This document shows, in pieces, positions 25,301 to 32,114 of a stretch of 35,246 nucleotides of DNA; position 1 is the stretch's first letter; each line of letters starts with the position of its first letter. The position numbers and the translations under genes are program-made. Source of the DNA: Candidatus Ornithomonoglobus merdipullorum (GTDB lineage Bacteria > Bacillota > Clostridia > UBA1381); NCBI GenBank assembly GCA_018714695.1, contig DVNB01000023.1:1-35246 (forward strand), given 5' to 3'. The notes beneath the pieces are model-generated. The model searched no databases. It was given only the letters and a program-made list of their open reading frames with translations, and had not been told where the DNA came from.

Positions 25301-26813
25301 TGTGGATGTAAAGGCGTCTACGTACGTATGGCTGCCGATAACATTCGAGACGGACAATACATATGGCGAAAACACGCTCAAGGTGCGCTGGTCGGACGCA
25401 TGGTCGTATGATGAGGAGCAGATCTATAACGACAATGCCGTGCCGGGGACAATAAATATCCCCGTAGAATCTCAGGAGGAGCCTGTAATATGGTACAGCT
25501 TTGACGGGATCAAGGATGGAGTGATACCCGACAGGAGCGGCAACGGCAACAGCGCCGCGCTGCGCGGAGGCGGACGCTACAGCGGAAATGAAAAGATAGG
25601 TCTTACTCTTTCGCTCGACACAGAGGGACATATAGTTCTTCCCGACAATATAACGTCGAATATTGAGGACTTCACTGTTTCGATGTGGATAAATGTAACC
25701 GAGAGGGGAACAGGTATACATAACAAGAAGCTTTTCGATCTCGGCGGAAAAATATCGTATATCCCGCAGGGAAATAACCAATACGGATATTTCATGTATA
25801 CAAAGTTTGGTGAAGCCGACATCGTTTCGGAAAAGACGCAGCTTGCAGTGGACACATCGGCACCAAACAGGTGGACGCAGCTCACCATTGTGAAGAGCGG
25901 TGACACGCTTTCGATGTATGTAAACGGTATACTTGACACGCAGGATGTAATATCGGAAACAACGCAGTCGCTTGGAGTTCTTAACGGCAACACCATAGGT
26001 GCAGGCATGGCGCTCAATATTGACGAATTCAAGTTTTATAACAGGGCGTTGTCACCGGCGGAGACGCTTGTAAGAAGCGCGGAAGGACTTGAAGACGGCG
26101 AGGCGGCGGAGATGATCGCTGACGGTATCGTGCTCGGTGATACGGAGGATATAACGGAAGATCTGGCGCTTCCGGTATATGAAGGTATCATAACATGGTC
26201 AAGCTCTGACGAGGATGTGGTTGCCGCTGACGGAACGGTAACGCGTCCGGCGTCGGGAACGGCATCGGCAGTGCTTACGGCAAGGATAACGGTCGGCGGC
26301 GAAACGGTGACGAGGGAGTTCAATGTGACCGTGGCAGGGACAGGAGACACACCGATTGAAACTCCTGAAGCGCCTACATCCGCACCGAGCGAAACGCCGG
26401 AAGTGCCCACGGACGATCCGAGTGAAACACCTGAGGCTCCCACGGATGAACCCGGAGAGACACCGGGGATACCGACGGATGAACCGAGCGAAACTCCCGG
26501 AGCGCCCACAGACGAACCGGGTGAAACACCGGATGTACCTACGGACAAACCGGATTCTGTAACAATGGAGATCATGCGAACGGACGGCAAGGCGGTTTGC
26601 GTATACAGCGTTTCATCTGACGAAACAAGAGAGCTTACGGCATATCTTGCGGCATATAATGCTCAGGGAATACTGGTGTCGCTGAAAGCGGTGCAGCTCA
26701 CGTCTGACGGTGCGGAGCTTTCAATAGATATTCAGGAAGATGAGGAATACAGCTTCAAGGCATTCGTATGGGATGGAGAGCAAACGCCTGCGGCGGATAT
26801 TAAAGAGGCATAA
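22329..26813 (+). CDS. Secreted GH43-type glycoside hydrolase with CBM32, LamG and Ig-like domains
   Basis: The protein has 1494 residues. ATG 22329 follows AAAGGGGAATAA. A signal peptide (about 1-28) ends at VFA. Two F5/8-type-C/CBM32-like domains span about 38-172 and 207-354. A helical region spans 360-560. A five-bladed-propeller GH43 catalytic domain spans about 575-1037, with SAHGGQIIKQGDTYYWYGE, CYSSKDLKNWKYEG, IERPKVIYN and APAPIKIDGKYYM. These resemble subfamily 24, which contains exo-beta-1,3-galactanases; the Glu in ERPKVIYN is the probable catalytic acid. A LamG-like domain (1050-1244), an atrophied bacterial Ig domain (1254-1337), a Pro/Thr-rich repeat linker (1344-1409) and a C-terminal domain follow. 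Arabinogalactan-type or mucin glycans are likely substrates. No sortase signal is seen. Confidence 0.85.
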   Translation: MLKQRIMSFLCAAAVTAAAIPAGVTVFAEDEVIPLDDKEQSGSAGWNNQNGYENAFDGDIGTYFDGLQNGYCSVDLGALYEISRLRFYPRQGRSSNKPSEYVERMAGGVFSGSADGSSWTTLYTVPDTIYEGENVPETVKWYEADVSGKYRYIKYENARHEANIAEMEIYGTFSAEGGDTPQASASPEPTGEPEYSGFELIDRTGWSVETNSQQATSGNNSVGMVIDGNPSTIWHSSWSNSEDYDPEMNPVYLTVNMGSKQSVSGLRYTPRVKDTTAGSINGVITAYEVYVSDDNSDWEKVGEGNMGYTADGEQTAKDIIFAPTEAQYIRLVVKDNLNNTPSYVGSCAEIEALRYTGEAEEHPIIAARAELSETVEAIAGLETDHAIKAKLSEKAEELMVTGTVDGIENFISATGFVTDALRWMDRGIDDVYIERVMTILSDEDMSSSAVTSANTELSGFYRTGAEAEAIWADKWQDEFCMPEEDLEKPLYERIESAVTRAKARIDSNDGNDYIMLKELVSYLSRKNGYEGYGNEFGRNADECEAIVNNINFTLSNLEKMDRGELDTELTMFRSGDMWLDTLGSKISAHGGQIIKQGDTYYWYGEDNKIAYALTTGVSCYSSKDLKNWKYEGLAFKAYDDGTEEGLFTQEFMTDSLLGTQGRIERPKVIYNENTGKYVMWMHLEKDGGYGLSLAGVAISDSPTGPFKWLWYGIPVYDNYVVNRTKNRTDILTFRDMNLFVDDDGKAYVFYSSESNQVMYAVQLNDEYTWINDEGLEIAGTTEDDIREGAVIVPDMRVTTNGVADNTYGKTSFTRYQLASGGGMALERTTNDDGETIYVSQRKDDRLFIPEYPETGRWARVGQNAAEENKVEGKTETTVNNSCNNQREAPAPIKIDGKYYMVTSALSGWRANPSLTQVTDNILGTWTPTGNPMTGAGPDNNGQWSQDATTATSFNSQSTCIIELPNGEYMYMGDRWKNGVYETNNSLGTFPDVDVKASTYVWLPITFETDNTYGENTLKVRWSDAWSYDEEQIYNDNAVPGTINIPVESQEEPVIWYSFDGIKDGVIPDRSGNGNSAALRGGGRYSGNEKIGLTLSLDTEGHIVLPDNITSNIEDFTVSMWINVTERGTGIHNKKLFDLGGKISYIPQGNNQYGYFMYTKFGEADIVSEKTQLAVDTSAPNRWTQLTIVKSGDTLSMYVNGILDTQDVISETTQSLGVLNGNTIGAGMALNIDEFKFYNRALSPAETLVRSAEGLEDGEAAEMIADGIVLGDTEDITEDLALPVYEGIITWSSSDEDVVAADGTVTRPASGTASAVLTARITVGGETVTREFNVTVAGTGDTPIETPEAPTSAPSETPEVPTDDPSETPEAPTDEPGETPGIPTDEPSETPGAPTDEPGETPDVPTDKPDSVTMEIMRTDGKAVCVYSVSSDETRELTAYLAAYNAQGILVSLKAVQLTSDGAELSIDIQEDEEYSFKAFVWDGEQTPAADIKEA
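26358..26555 (+). repeat. Six 33-bp tandem repeats encoding a Pro/Thr-rich linker
   Basis: Six in-frame units start at 26358, 26391, 26424, 26457, 26490 and 26523. Each encodes about 11 residues of the type ETPxxPTDxPS/G. Codons differ between units, so the array is old or has been maintained at the protein level. It forms an extended linker between the Ig-like and C-terminal domains. Confidence 0.9.
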
Positions 26814-26817
26814 AAGC

Positions 26818-26856
26818 AAAAGGATGCGGAATTGCTGCCGCATCCTTTTACTTTTT
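26818..26856 (+). terminator. Intrinsic terminator after the GH43-type gene
   Basis: A 12-bp perfect stem AAAAGGATGCGG/CCGCATCCTTTT (26818-26829 with 26838-26849) encloses an 8-base loop. The right arm ends in TTTT and is followed by ACTTTTTG. Confidence 0.9.
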
Positions 26857-26910
26857 GTGTGCAATACCCGAATTTCAGCTGAACTTTAAAAAATATAAAA
26901 AATTAAAAAA

Positions 26911-26965
26911 ACACTTGACAAATCTGTTCGACAAGTGTACAATATAAATATAGTTCGACAAATGT
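26911..26965 (+). promoter_or_regulatory. blaI-family operon promoter with overlapping operator repeats
   Basis: TTGACA (26915-26920), a 17-bp spacer, and TACAAT (26938-26943). ACACTTG (26911-26917) and CAAGTGT (26932-26938) form a dyad across the promoter. GTTCGACAA(G/A)TGT occurs twice, at about 26926 and 26953. These are probable binding sites for the BlaI-type repressor encoded immediately downstream. Confidence 0.7.
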
Positions 26966-26986
26966 TAAATGTGAGGTGGATGTGGA

Positions 26987-27352
26987 ATGAAGCGTATACC
27001 GGACAGTGAGCTGGAGCTCATGATGATAATATGGGATGCGGGGAAGGCTGTGACGTCGGATCATATAATGCAGAGGATCGACCGTGACTGGACAAAAACA
27101 ACGGTCTTGAATCTTCTGTCACGGCTCTGCTCCCGCGGGTTTCTTGAATGCAGAAAGGAGGGGAGGCATAATATCTATACAGCGCTCGTCGATAGGGATG
27201 AGTATCTGAAGGAGGAGAGCAGGAGCTTTCTTAGGCGTATGTATCACAATTCGCTTACAAAGCTTGTCGCGTCGCTCTATGACGGAGACAGTGTCTCAAA
27301 GGAGGATCTGGCTGAGCTGAAATCGTTTATAGAGGAGGCGGAAAATGATTGA
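26987..27352 (+). CDS. BlaI/MecI-family transcriptional repressor
   Basis: The protein has 121 residues, the family's normal length. It opens with IPDSELELMMIIWDAG, followed by a winged helix-turn-helix (TKTTVLNLLSRLCSRGFLECRKEGRHNIYTALV) and a C-terminal dimerisation helix. BlaI repressors bind dyads as dimers and are inactivated by proteolysis started by a membrane M56 protease. Here the protease gene overlaps its 3' end by 8 bp, and operator-like repeats lie over its promoter, so autoregulation of the three-gene unit is likely. GTGAGGTGG is upstream of the ATG. No beta-lactamase is visible nearby, so the regulated function is open. Confidence 0.93.
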   Translation: MKRIPDSELELMMIIWDAGKAVTSDHIMQRIDRDWTKTTVLNLLSRLCSRGFLECRKEGRHNIYTALVDRDEYLKEESRSFLRRMYHNSLTKLVASLYDGDSVSKEDLAELKSFIEEAEND

Positions 27353-28130
27353 TATGCTTTTTGTGTCGCTTGAAGTGTCTTTGGCAGTGCTTGCGGTGCT
27401 GGCGGTCTCGCCGCTGCTTATGCGCCGTTACAGCCGGAAGTGGAGGTATTGGGTGTGGCTGCTTTTTGCCGTCAGACTTATGATCCCGTACAGGCTTGAG
27501 CTGCCTGCAGCGCCTGTGAGCGTGAGTGTACCGGAGATCATAACGGTGACAACCGTGACCGAGGAGGGGGCGGAGCCGATCCCGGAGACCGCGGCAGAGC
27601 CGGGACCTCGGGATAAAACCGGGACGGTGCGGACTGCGGATGAGACGCGCCGGGCGATCGATGTGCGCAGTGCGGGCATTTTCGTATGGGCGGCGGGAGC
27701 GGCGGCGTTTTTCGGTGTTCATACGGCGGCTTATATGGTGTTCAGAAGGCGCGTGAAGCCGTATCTTGTTCATGAATCCGAGCACGTTTACAGATGCGCG
27801 AGGATAGAGAGTCCGGTGCTTGTGGGCTTTATAAAGCCTATGATCATTCTGCCCGAGGCGGATTACAGCGATGAAGAACGTGAGATCATAGTTAAGCATG
27901 AGCTGACACATTGGCAGCGCCGTGATATGTGGTATAAGCTTGTCCTGCTTATCGCAAATTCGGTACACTGGTTCAATCCGATAGTGTATGTAATGGTGCG
28001 CCGCGCAAACGCAGATCTGGAATATACCTGTGATGATGCGGTCGTGCGCGGCAGTGATGCTGAATACAGAAAGCTGTATTCGATGGTGATACTTAAAACA
28101 ATGGGATCCGTTAAGAGGAGGAATAGGTAA
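27345..28130 (+). CDS. M56-family (BlaR1-like) membrane metalloprotease, short form
   Basis: The protein has 261 residues; the ATG overlaps the blaI-type stop and follows GAGGAGGCGG. Hydrophobic segments lie at about 4-25, 34-48 and 108-131. The zinc motif HELTH is at 185-189, and E226 in DLEYTCDD is the probable third ligand. It stops after ILKTMGSVKRRNR, where full M56 proteins continue through a membrane helix to an extracellular sensor. That missing tail (LSTSF...KKRFSNILD) is found at the start of the next gene, entered by a TAATG overlap. It probably cleaves or triggers cleavage of the upstream repressor when its partner senses a signal. Confidence 0.9.
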   Translation: MIDMLFVSLEVSLAVLAVLAVSPLLMRRYSRKWRYWVWLLFAVRLMIPYRLELPAAPVSVSVPEIITVTTVTEEGAEPIPETAAEPGPRDKTGTVRTADETRRAIDVRSAGIFVWAAGAAAFFGVHTAAYMVFRRRVKPYLVHESEHVYRCARIESPVLVGFIKPMIILPEADYSDEEREIIVKHELTHWQRRDMWYKLVLLIANSVHWFNPIVYVMVRRANADLEYTCDDAVVRGSDAEYRKLYSMVILKTMGSVKRRNR

Positions 28131-28993
28131 TGAACGAATATATCAAGCCGCCGAGGCTCTCGACCTCTTTTTCAAGGAGCGGCAAAAAGGCAAAAAAGAG
28201 ATTTTCTAATATTCTTGATCAGAAGGTAAAAAGGAAAGGGTATGCGCCGATAGCCGCTGCGGCGGTCTGCTCGGTGATGCTCGGCGGCTGCTTTGCCGCG
28301 GCATCTGTGCCGGACGAGCCTGTGAGCATGCTCGTTTTGGGCAGGGACGCGTCCGATGTTCGAAACGATGTCATAATGCTATGTACGCTTGATGAAGGTA
28401 TCAGCATAACACAGCTGCCGAGGGACACATATGCGGGGGATGATAAGCTCGGGAATATGGGTATGCAGCAGCTTACCGAAGCGGTATCGGAGCTCACGGG
28501 AGTCTATACAGACAACTATGTCAGTGTGGATTTTGAGGGACTAAGGAATATTATAGACGCTGCGGGCGGTGTCGATTTTAGTGTCCCTGTAGATATGGAT
28601 TATGACGATCCGTATCAGGGACTGTCGATAGAGCTTGATGCCGGTATGCAGCATCTTGACGGCGCCGGTGCGGAGATGGTCATGCGCTATCGAAAGGGTA
28701 ATATTGACGATACGACCGGTGCGTATTACAGTTACGACCGCGGTGATCTTGACAGACTTGAAGTACAACGCAGCTTGTATCACGCGCTTGCCGATAAGCT
28801 GATAAGCGGCGGCGTGAGCGCGGAGCTTGCCGCGGCTGTGACGGATAATATTGAAACTAATCTATCCACGTCGGATGCGGCAGCTCTCATAAAGCGGGCT
28901 GCCGGATTGGATCGTGATGCGATAAGTATAGAGCTCCTTGACGGGACGATGCAGTATGACGATATGATGGGTACGGTATATGTCCCCGAATGA
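28130..28993 (+). CDS. LytR-CpsA-Psr (LCP) domain protein with an M56-derived N-terminus
   Basis: The protein has 287 residues. ATG 28130 overlaps the M56 stop (TAATG) and has AGGAGG upstream. Residues 1-38 (PPRLSTSFS...KKRFSNILDQKVKRKG) look like the cytoplasmic tail that precedes the last membrane helix of BlaR1-like proteins. A hydrophobic stretch (39-58) follows, containing LGGC, which could also be read as a lipobox. The rest is an LCP domain: MLVLGRDASDVRNDVIML, ISITQLPRDTYAG, YVSVDFEGLRNIIDAAGGV, MVMRYRKG and RGDLDRLEVQRSLYHAL, including the conserved Arg residues. LCP enzymes transfer phosphate-linked glycopolymers to peptidoglycan. Here the domain may serve as the sensor of a split BlaR1-like receptor. 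Confidence 0.88.
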   Translation: MNEYIKPPRLSTSFSRSGKKAKKRFSNILDQKVKRKGYAPIAAAAVCSVMLGGCFAAASVPDEPVSMLVLGRDASDVRNDVIMLCTLDEGISITQLPRDTYAGDDKLGNMGMQQLTEAVSELTGVYTDNYVSVDFEGLRNIIDAAGGVDFSVPVDMDYDDPYQGLSIELDAGMQHLDGAGAEMVMRYRKGNIDDTTGAYYSYDRGDLDRLEVQRSLYHALADKLISGGVSAELAAAVTDNIETNLSTSDAAALIKRAAGLDRDAISIELLDGTMQYDDMMGTVYVPE

Positions 28994-29007
28994 TAAAAGG
29001 GGGTGTA

Positions 29008-29043
29008 GCAAAATGCATAATTATCACTTTTTATGCATTTTGC
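29008..29043. terminator. Long AT-rich hairpin, possible bidirectional terminator
   Basis: GCAAAATGCATAA (29008-29020) pairs perfectly with TTATGCATTTTGC (29031-29043). It lies 15 bp after the LCP stop codon. It abuts the dispersed repeat and is between convergent genes. There is no clean T-run outside the stem. Confidence 0.55.
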
Positions 29044-29092
29044 CAACCCCTCCACCGCCGTCCGGCGGTTCCCCTCCCCTTTCAGGGGAGGC
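29043..29092. repeat. Second copy of the dispersed repeat (inverted relative to 1328-1377)
   Basis: CCACCGCCGTCCGGCGG and flanking CAACCCCT...CAGGGGAGG are the reverse complement of the left half of the 1328-1455 element, with only a few differences. GGCTTTTTTG follows, so in the + direction the CCCCTCCCC...GGGGAGG hairpin could also terminate transcription. Confidence 0.7.
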
Positions 29093-29186
29093 TTTTTTGT
29101 CGCTATTGATTAGAAATGCATATTTATTAGTTTTGATACAGCACATTTCGAGTGGGATTGTGAATTTCATAGGCATGTATGACGGC

Positions 29187-29816
29187 TCAGGCGCCGCGCA
29201 TGATATCGAGAAACCGCTCGTTTGCCCTTGGCCAATCAATAACATTGAACCAATCCTCAATATATGCGGCGCGCTCGTTACAGTGCTTGAGATAATACGC
29301 GTGCTCCCATACATCTATATTGATTATCGGTGAAAGTCCCTTTATAAGCGGCGTATCCTGGTTTGCGGTGGTCGTTATCCGCAGTCTGCCGCGGTCGGAC
29401 ACGAGCCATGCATAGCCGGAGCCGAAAACGGAGAGCGCCGCGGACTTGAACTGTTCCTTGAATTTATCAAAACAGGAAAACTGCTTTTCTATCGCGTGCG
29501 AGAGAGCACATTCGGGAGTGTCCCCGCAGGGCGGCGCTATGCCTTCAAAGAAGAAACGATGGTTGTAAACGCCGCCGGCATTGTTGCGCACGGGTATGCG
29601 CAGACGCGCGGGGAGCTGCGGCCATACGTGCAGAAGGGTCTTCAGAGAGAGATTTTTCAGGGCGGGATTTTGCTCGATCAGCTTGTTAAGATTGTCAATG
29701 TATGTCTGCAAGTGCCTGTCGTGATGCAGGTGCATGGTCTTTTCATCTATAAACGGTTCAAGCGCGTCATATTCATACGGCAGCGGACCGTTTACGAACG
29801 GATATGTATTATTCAT
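29187..29816 (-). CDS. sodA: Superoxide dismutase, Fe/Mn family
   Basis: The protein has 209 residues from the ATG at 29816. An upstream in-frame ATG (29822) touches the AGGAGG and is too close. The sequence opens TYPFVNGPLPYEYDALEPFID as in Fe/Mn-SODs. Metal ligands appear as H31 (HLHHDRHLQTY), H86 (YNHRFFFEGI), and the Asp and His in DVWEHAYYL. The family converts superoxide to peroxide and oxygen in the cytoplasm. Metal choice cannot be settled by eye. The gene is divergent from the bile salt hydrolase and would protect an anaerobe from oxygen exposure. Confidence 0.94.
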   Translation of the reverse strand: MNNTYPFVNGPLPYEYDALEPFIDEKTMHLHHDRHLQTYIDNLNKLIEQNPALKNLSLKTLLHVWPQLPARLRIPVRNNAGGVYNHRFFFEGIAPPCGDTPECALSHAIEKQFSCFDKFKEQFKSAALSVFGSGYAWLVSDRGRLRITTTANQDTPLIKGLSPIINIDVWEHAYYLKHCNERAAYIEDWFNVIDWPRANERFLDIMRGA

Positions 29817-30028
29817 AATCATCCTCCTTTTGGGGCAACGGACAATTGCAAAGTGCGTGTTTCACAATTATCTGAGGCCGACTCATGATACTGTTATTGT
29901 ATGAAACAGACGCAAAAAGCGTTACAGCGCACTTTTTGAGGGAAACATCACCCGGAGGGATAAAAGCGCTGTCCGCAGGAGAGAATAAGCATGCGGCTCA
30001 TGCCGATATTTTACGGGGAGGCGGCTGT

Positions 30029-31000
30029 ATGTGCACGGCAATAGCTTATAAGACAAAGGACAGATATTTCGGAAGGAATCTTGATGTAGACAGGGGTTAC
30101 GGTGAAACCGTGACTGTAATGCCGCGTGGCTTTGAGCTGCGGTTCAGACGTGAGGGGATAATGAAGTCTCATTATGCCCTGATCGGTGCGGCTTATGTGG
30201 CTGACGGGTATCCGCTCTATTATGATGCTGTAAACGAAAAGGGACTTTGCATGGCGGGACTGAGTTTCCCGGGGAATGCGTATTACTTTGGGTGTGCAGA
30301 AGGCGCGCATAATGTGTCACCGTTTGAGCTTATCCCTTGGGTGCTCTGTCGCTGTGCGAATGTTCGTGAGGCAAGGGAGCTGCTGCGGGATACAAACATT
30401 GCCGAGATAAATTTTTCGGACGAGCTGCCGCTGCATCCTCTGCACTGGATAATATCGGGACATGACGGCACAATAGCGGTCGAGAGCGTGAGGGACGGAC
30501 TTATGATATATGATGATCCCGTTGAGGTGCTCACAAACAATCCGGAGTTCGGGTTCCATATGCGGAATCTGAGCAATTATATGAATCTTACCTCTGCCAG
30601 ACCGGTGAATCGTTTTTCGGGCGCCCTGGAGCTTGAGGCATACAGCGCCGGCATGGGCGCGGTTGGACTTCCCGGTGATCTTTCGTCCGCGTCAAGATTT
30701 GTGCGGGCGGCATTTGTGAAGTGGAATTCTGTGGCGGGCACATCCGAGGAGGAGAGCGTGAGTCAGTTTTTTCATATACTGAGTTCCGTCGAGCAGCAGA
30801 GGGGATGCTCACGCACCGAAGGCGGATGGGAGACCACGCTTTACAGCTCGTGCTGCAATGCGGACAGGGGAATATATTATTACAGGACATACCGCAGCAG
30901 CACAGTATTCGGGATAGATATGAACAGGGAAGACCTCGACGGTCAAAGGCTTGTGTCGTATCCGATGTATGAGGACAACGGGATCGCTATGAAGAATTGA
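30029..31000 (+). CDS. bsh: Choloylglycine hydrolase / bile salt hydrolase
   Basis: The protein has 323 residues from ATG 30029, which follows GGGGAGG. The frame is open 144 bp further upstream, but the catalytic residue must be Cys2, exposed after Met removal, and MCTAIAYKTKDRYFGRNLD fits exactly (C2, R16, D19). It is an N-terminal nucleophile hydrolase. Later family motifs are EKGLCMAGLSFPG and VEVLTNNPEF (active-site Asn). It hydrolyses the amide of glycine- or taurine-conjugated bile acids, although penicillin V acylases share the fold. It is a good marker of a vertebrate-gut habitat. It carries no signal peptide and is probably cytoplasmic. An intrinsic terminator follows. Confidence 0.93.
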   Translation: MCTAIAYKTKDRYFGRNLDVDRGYGETVTVMPRGFELRFRREGIMKSHYALIGAAYVADGYPLYYDAVNEKGLCMAGLSFPGNAYYFGCAEGAHNVSPFELIPWVLCRCANVREARELLRDTNIAEINFSDELPLHPLHWIISGHDGTIAVESVRDGLMIYDDPVEVLTNNPEFGFHMRNLSNYMNLTSARPVNRFSGALELEAYSAGMGAVGLPGDLSSASRFVRAAFVKWNSVAGTSEEESVSQFFHILSSVEQQRGCSRTEGGWETTLYSSCCNADRGIYYYRTYRSSTVFGIDMNREDLDGQRLVSYPMYEDNGIAMKN

Positions 31001-31013
31001 ATTTTGAGTATAA

Positions 31014-31049
31014 AAACAATGCGTCCCGAGGGATCGGGGCGCATTGTTC
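31014..31049. terminator. Bidirectional intrinsic terminator
   Basis: ACAATGCGTCCCGA and TCGGGGCGCATTGT form a 14-bp stem (one G-T pair) with a GGGA loop. A-rich and T-rich flanks on both sides serve the convergent bsh and DUF3737 genes. Confidence 0.85.
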
Positions 31050-31910
31050 TTATACACATTTTTTCAGCTTCTGTCTTATGTTTATGCTGCAGGTGCTCTT
31101 GTCGGCGTATTCGTCCATGATGATCTCGCCGATCCCGTCCGCGGTTATGCTGCCGCTTATCGGATCCTTTACGCTTGTTACGGAGCCGTTTATTTCGGCT
31201 TTAACGTCGCTTCTCTCAAATGAGAGATCGCAGTCGATCATCTCGCAGTCCTCAAGCACAAGGTCTTTTGCATAGCAGAGCGGCTGAGTGCCGATTATTT
31301 TGCAGCGCACAAAGCGGAGGTTTTCCGAATACCAGCCGAGGTATTCACCTTTTACCACGCTGTCATATACCGTTATGTTCTTTCCGTGCCAGAACGCGTC
31401 CTTTGTGTCAAGGTACGAGTTATGTATCTCCACGTTCTCGGTGTACTGGAACGAGTATTTTCCCTGCATCCTGAGTTTGTAGAATCTCATATCAGAGCTG
31501 TGCAGGAACGGATATTCCGAAACGAGCTCGCTGTCGCTTATCCTAAGTCCGCGGCAGAACCAGCCGAACTCGGTCGAGTTTATTTTCGACCCGCTTATCA
31601 CTGTATTGTCACACTCGCGTACTGCCTTTATTCCGCCGAGCACGGAGTTTTTTATCGTCACATCCCTGTCGTACCAGAGAGCCGCGCGGCAGGTATCTGT
31701 CATGGTGCAGTCCTCTATAAACGCTTTGGTGGTATGCCAGAGCGGGTAACGAAGTAGGAAATCGCATCCGCGTACCGCAAGGTCTCCAGTCTCCTTGAGC
31801 GCCGACTCGCCGTCGGCGGGGCCGTCAAAGCGGCAGTTTTCTATGATCGCGCCGTGAACGCCGTAAAGCGCGCGTTCCTCGTCATATACTTTATTCTTGT
31901 ATTCTGTCAT
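31050..31910 (-). CDS. DUF3737-family right-handed beta-helix protein
   Basis: The protein has 286 residues. It consists of imperfect repeats of about 20 residues (IENCRFDGPADGESALKE, VRGCDFLLRYPLWH, IEDCTMTDTCRAALWY, ISGSKINSTEFGW and so on), with regular aromatic and Asn/Cys positions of a pectate-lyase-like beta-helix. DUF3737 proteins have this architecture. No signal peptide is visible, so it is probably intracellular. No enzyme activity is established for the family as far as I know. GAGAGGG precedes the ATG, and a good promoter lies upstream. Its start region is divergent from the helicase gene. Confidence 0.85.
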   Translation of the reverse strand: MTEYKNKVYDEERALYGVHGAIIENCRFDGPADGESALKETGDLAVRGCDFLLRYPLWHTTKAFIEDCTMTDTCRAALWYDRDVTIKNSVLGGIKAVRECDNTVISGSKINSTEFGWFCRGLRISDSELVSEYPFLHSSDMRFYKLRMQGKYSFQYTENVEIHNSYLDTKDAFWHGKNITVYDSVVKGEYLGWYSENLRFVRCKIIGTQPLCYAKDLVLEDCEMIDCDLSFERSDVKAEINGSVTSVKDPISGSITADGIGEIIMDEYADKSTCSINIRQKLKKCV

Positions 31911-31953
31911 AAAAAGTCATCCCTCTCGTAACATATACTTAATTTCATGATTT

Positions 31954-31982
31954 ATTATAGCACAAAGCAGCCGGAATGTCCA
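31954..31982 (-). promoter_or_regulatory. Promoter of the DUF3737 gene
   Basis: On the minus strand TGGACA (31977-31982), a 17-bp spacer, and TATAAT (31954-31959) with TGC extended -10. Confidence 0.7.
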
Positions 31983-32050
31983 ATACTTATATCACATAAA
32001 TATATATGCCTTTTGTGAATGAAAGTAGGGCACATTGCTTTTGCGCGGTA

Positions 32051-32079
32051 TTGACATAGGCGTGCAAATGTGATAGATT
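32051..32079 (+). promoter_or_regulatory. Promoter of the UvrD-type helicase gene
   Basis: TTGACA (32051-32056), a 17-bp spacer, and TAGATT (32074-32079) with TGA extended -10, 35 bp before the ATG. Confidence 0.65.
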
Positions 32080-32114
32080 ATATTCAGATATTTATTTGAA
32101 AGGACGGTGTATAT

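Noticed and set aside
26356-26562. Arg/Pro-rich ORF in another frame of the tandem repeats
   Set aside because: It is a frame shadow of the 33-bp repeat region of the GH43-type gene.
29885-30028. 48-codon upstream extension of the bile salt hydrolase
   Set aside because: The enzyme needs Cys at position 2, which requires the start at 30029, where there is also an RBS.
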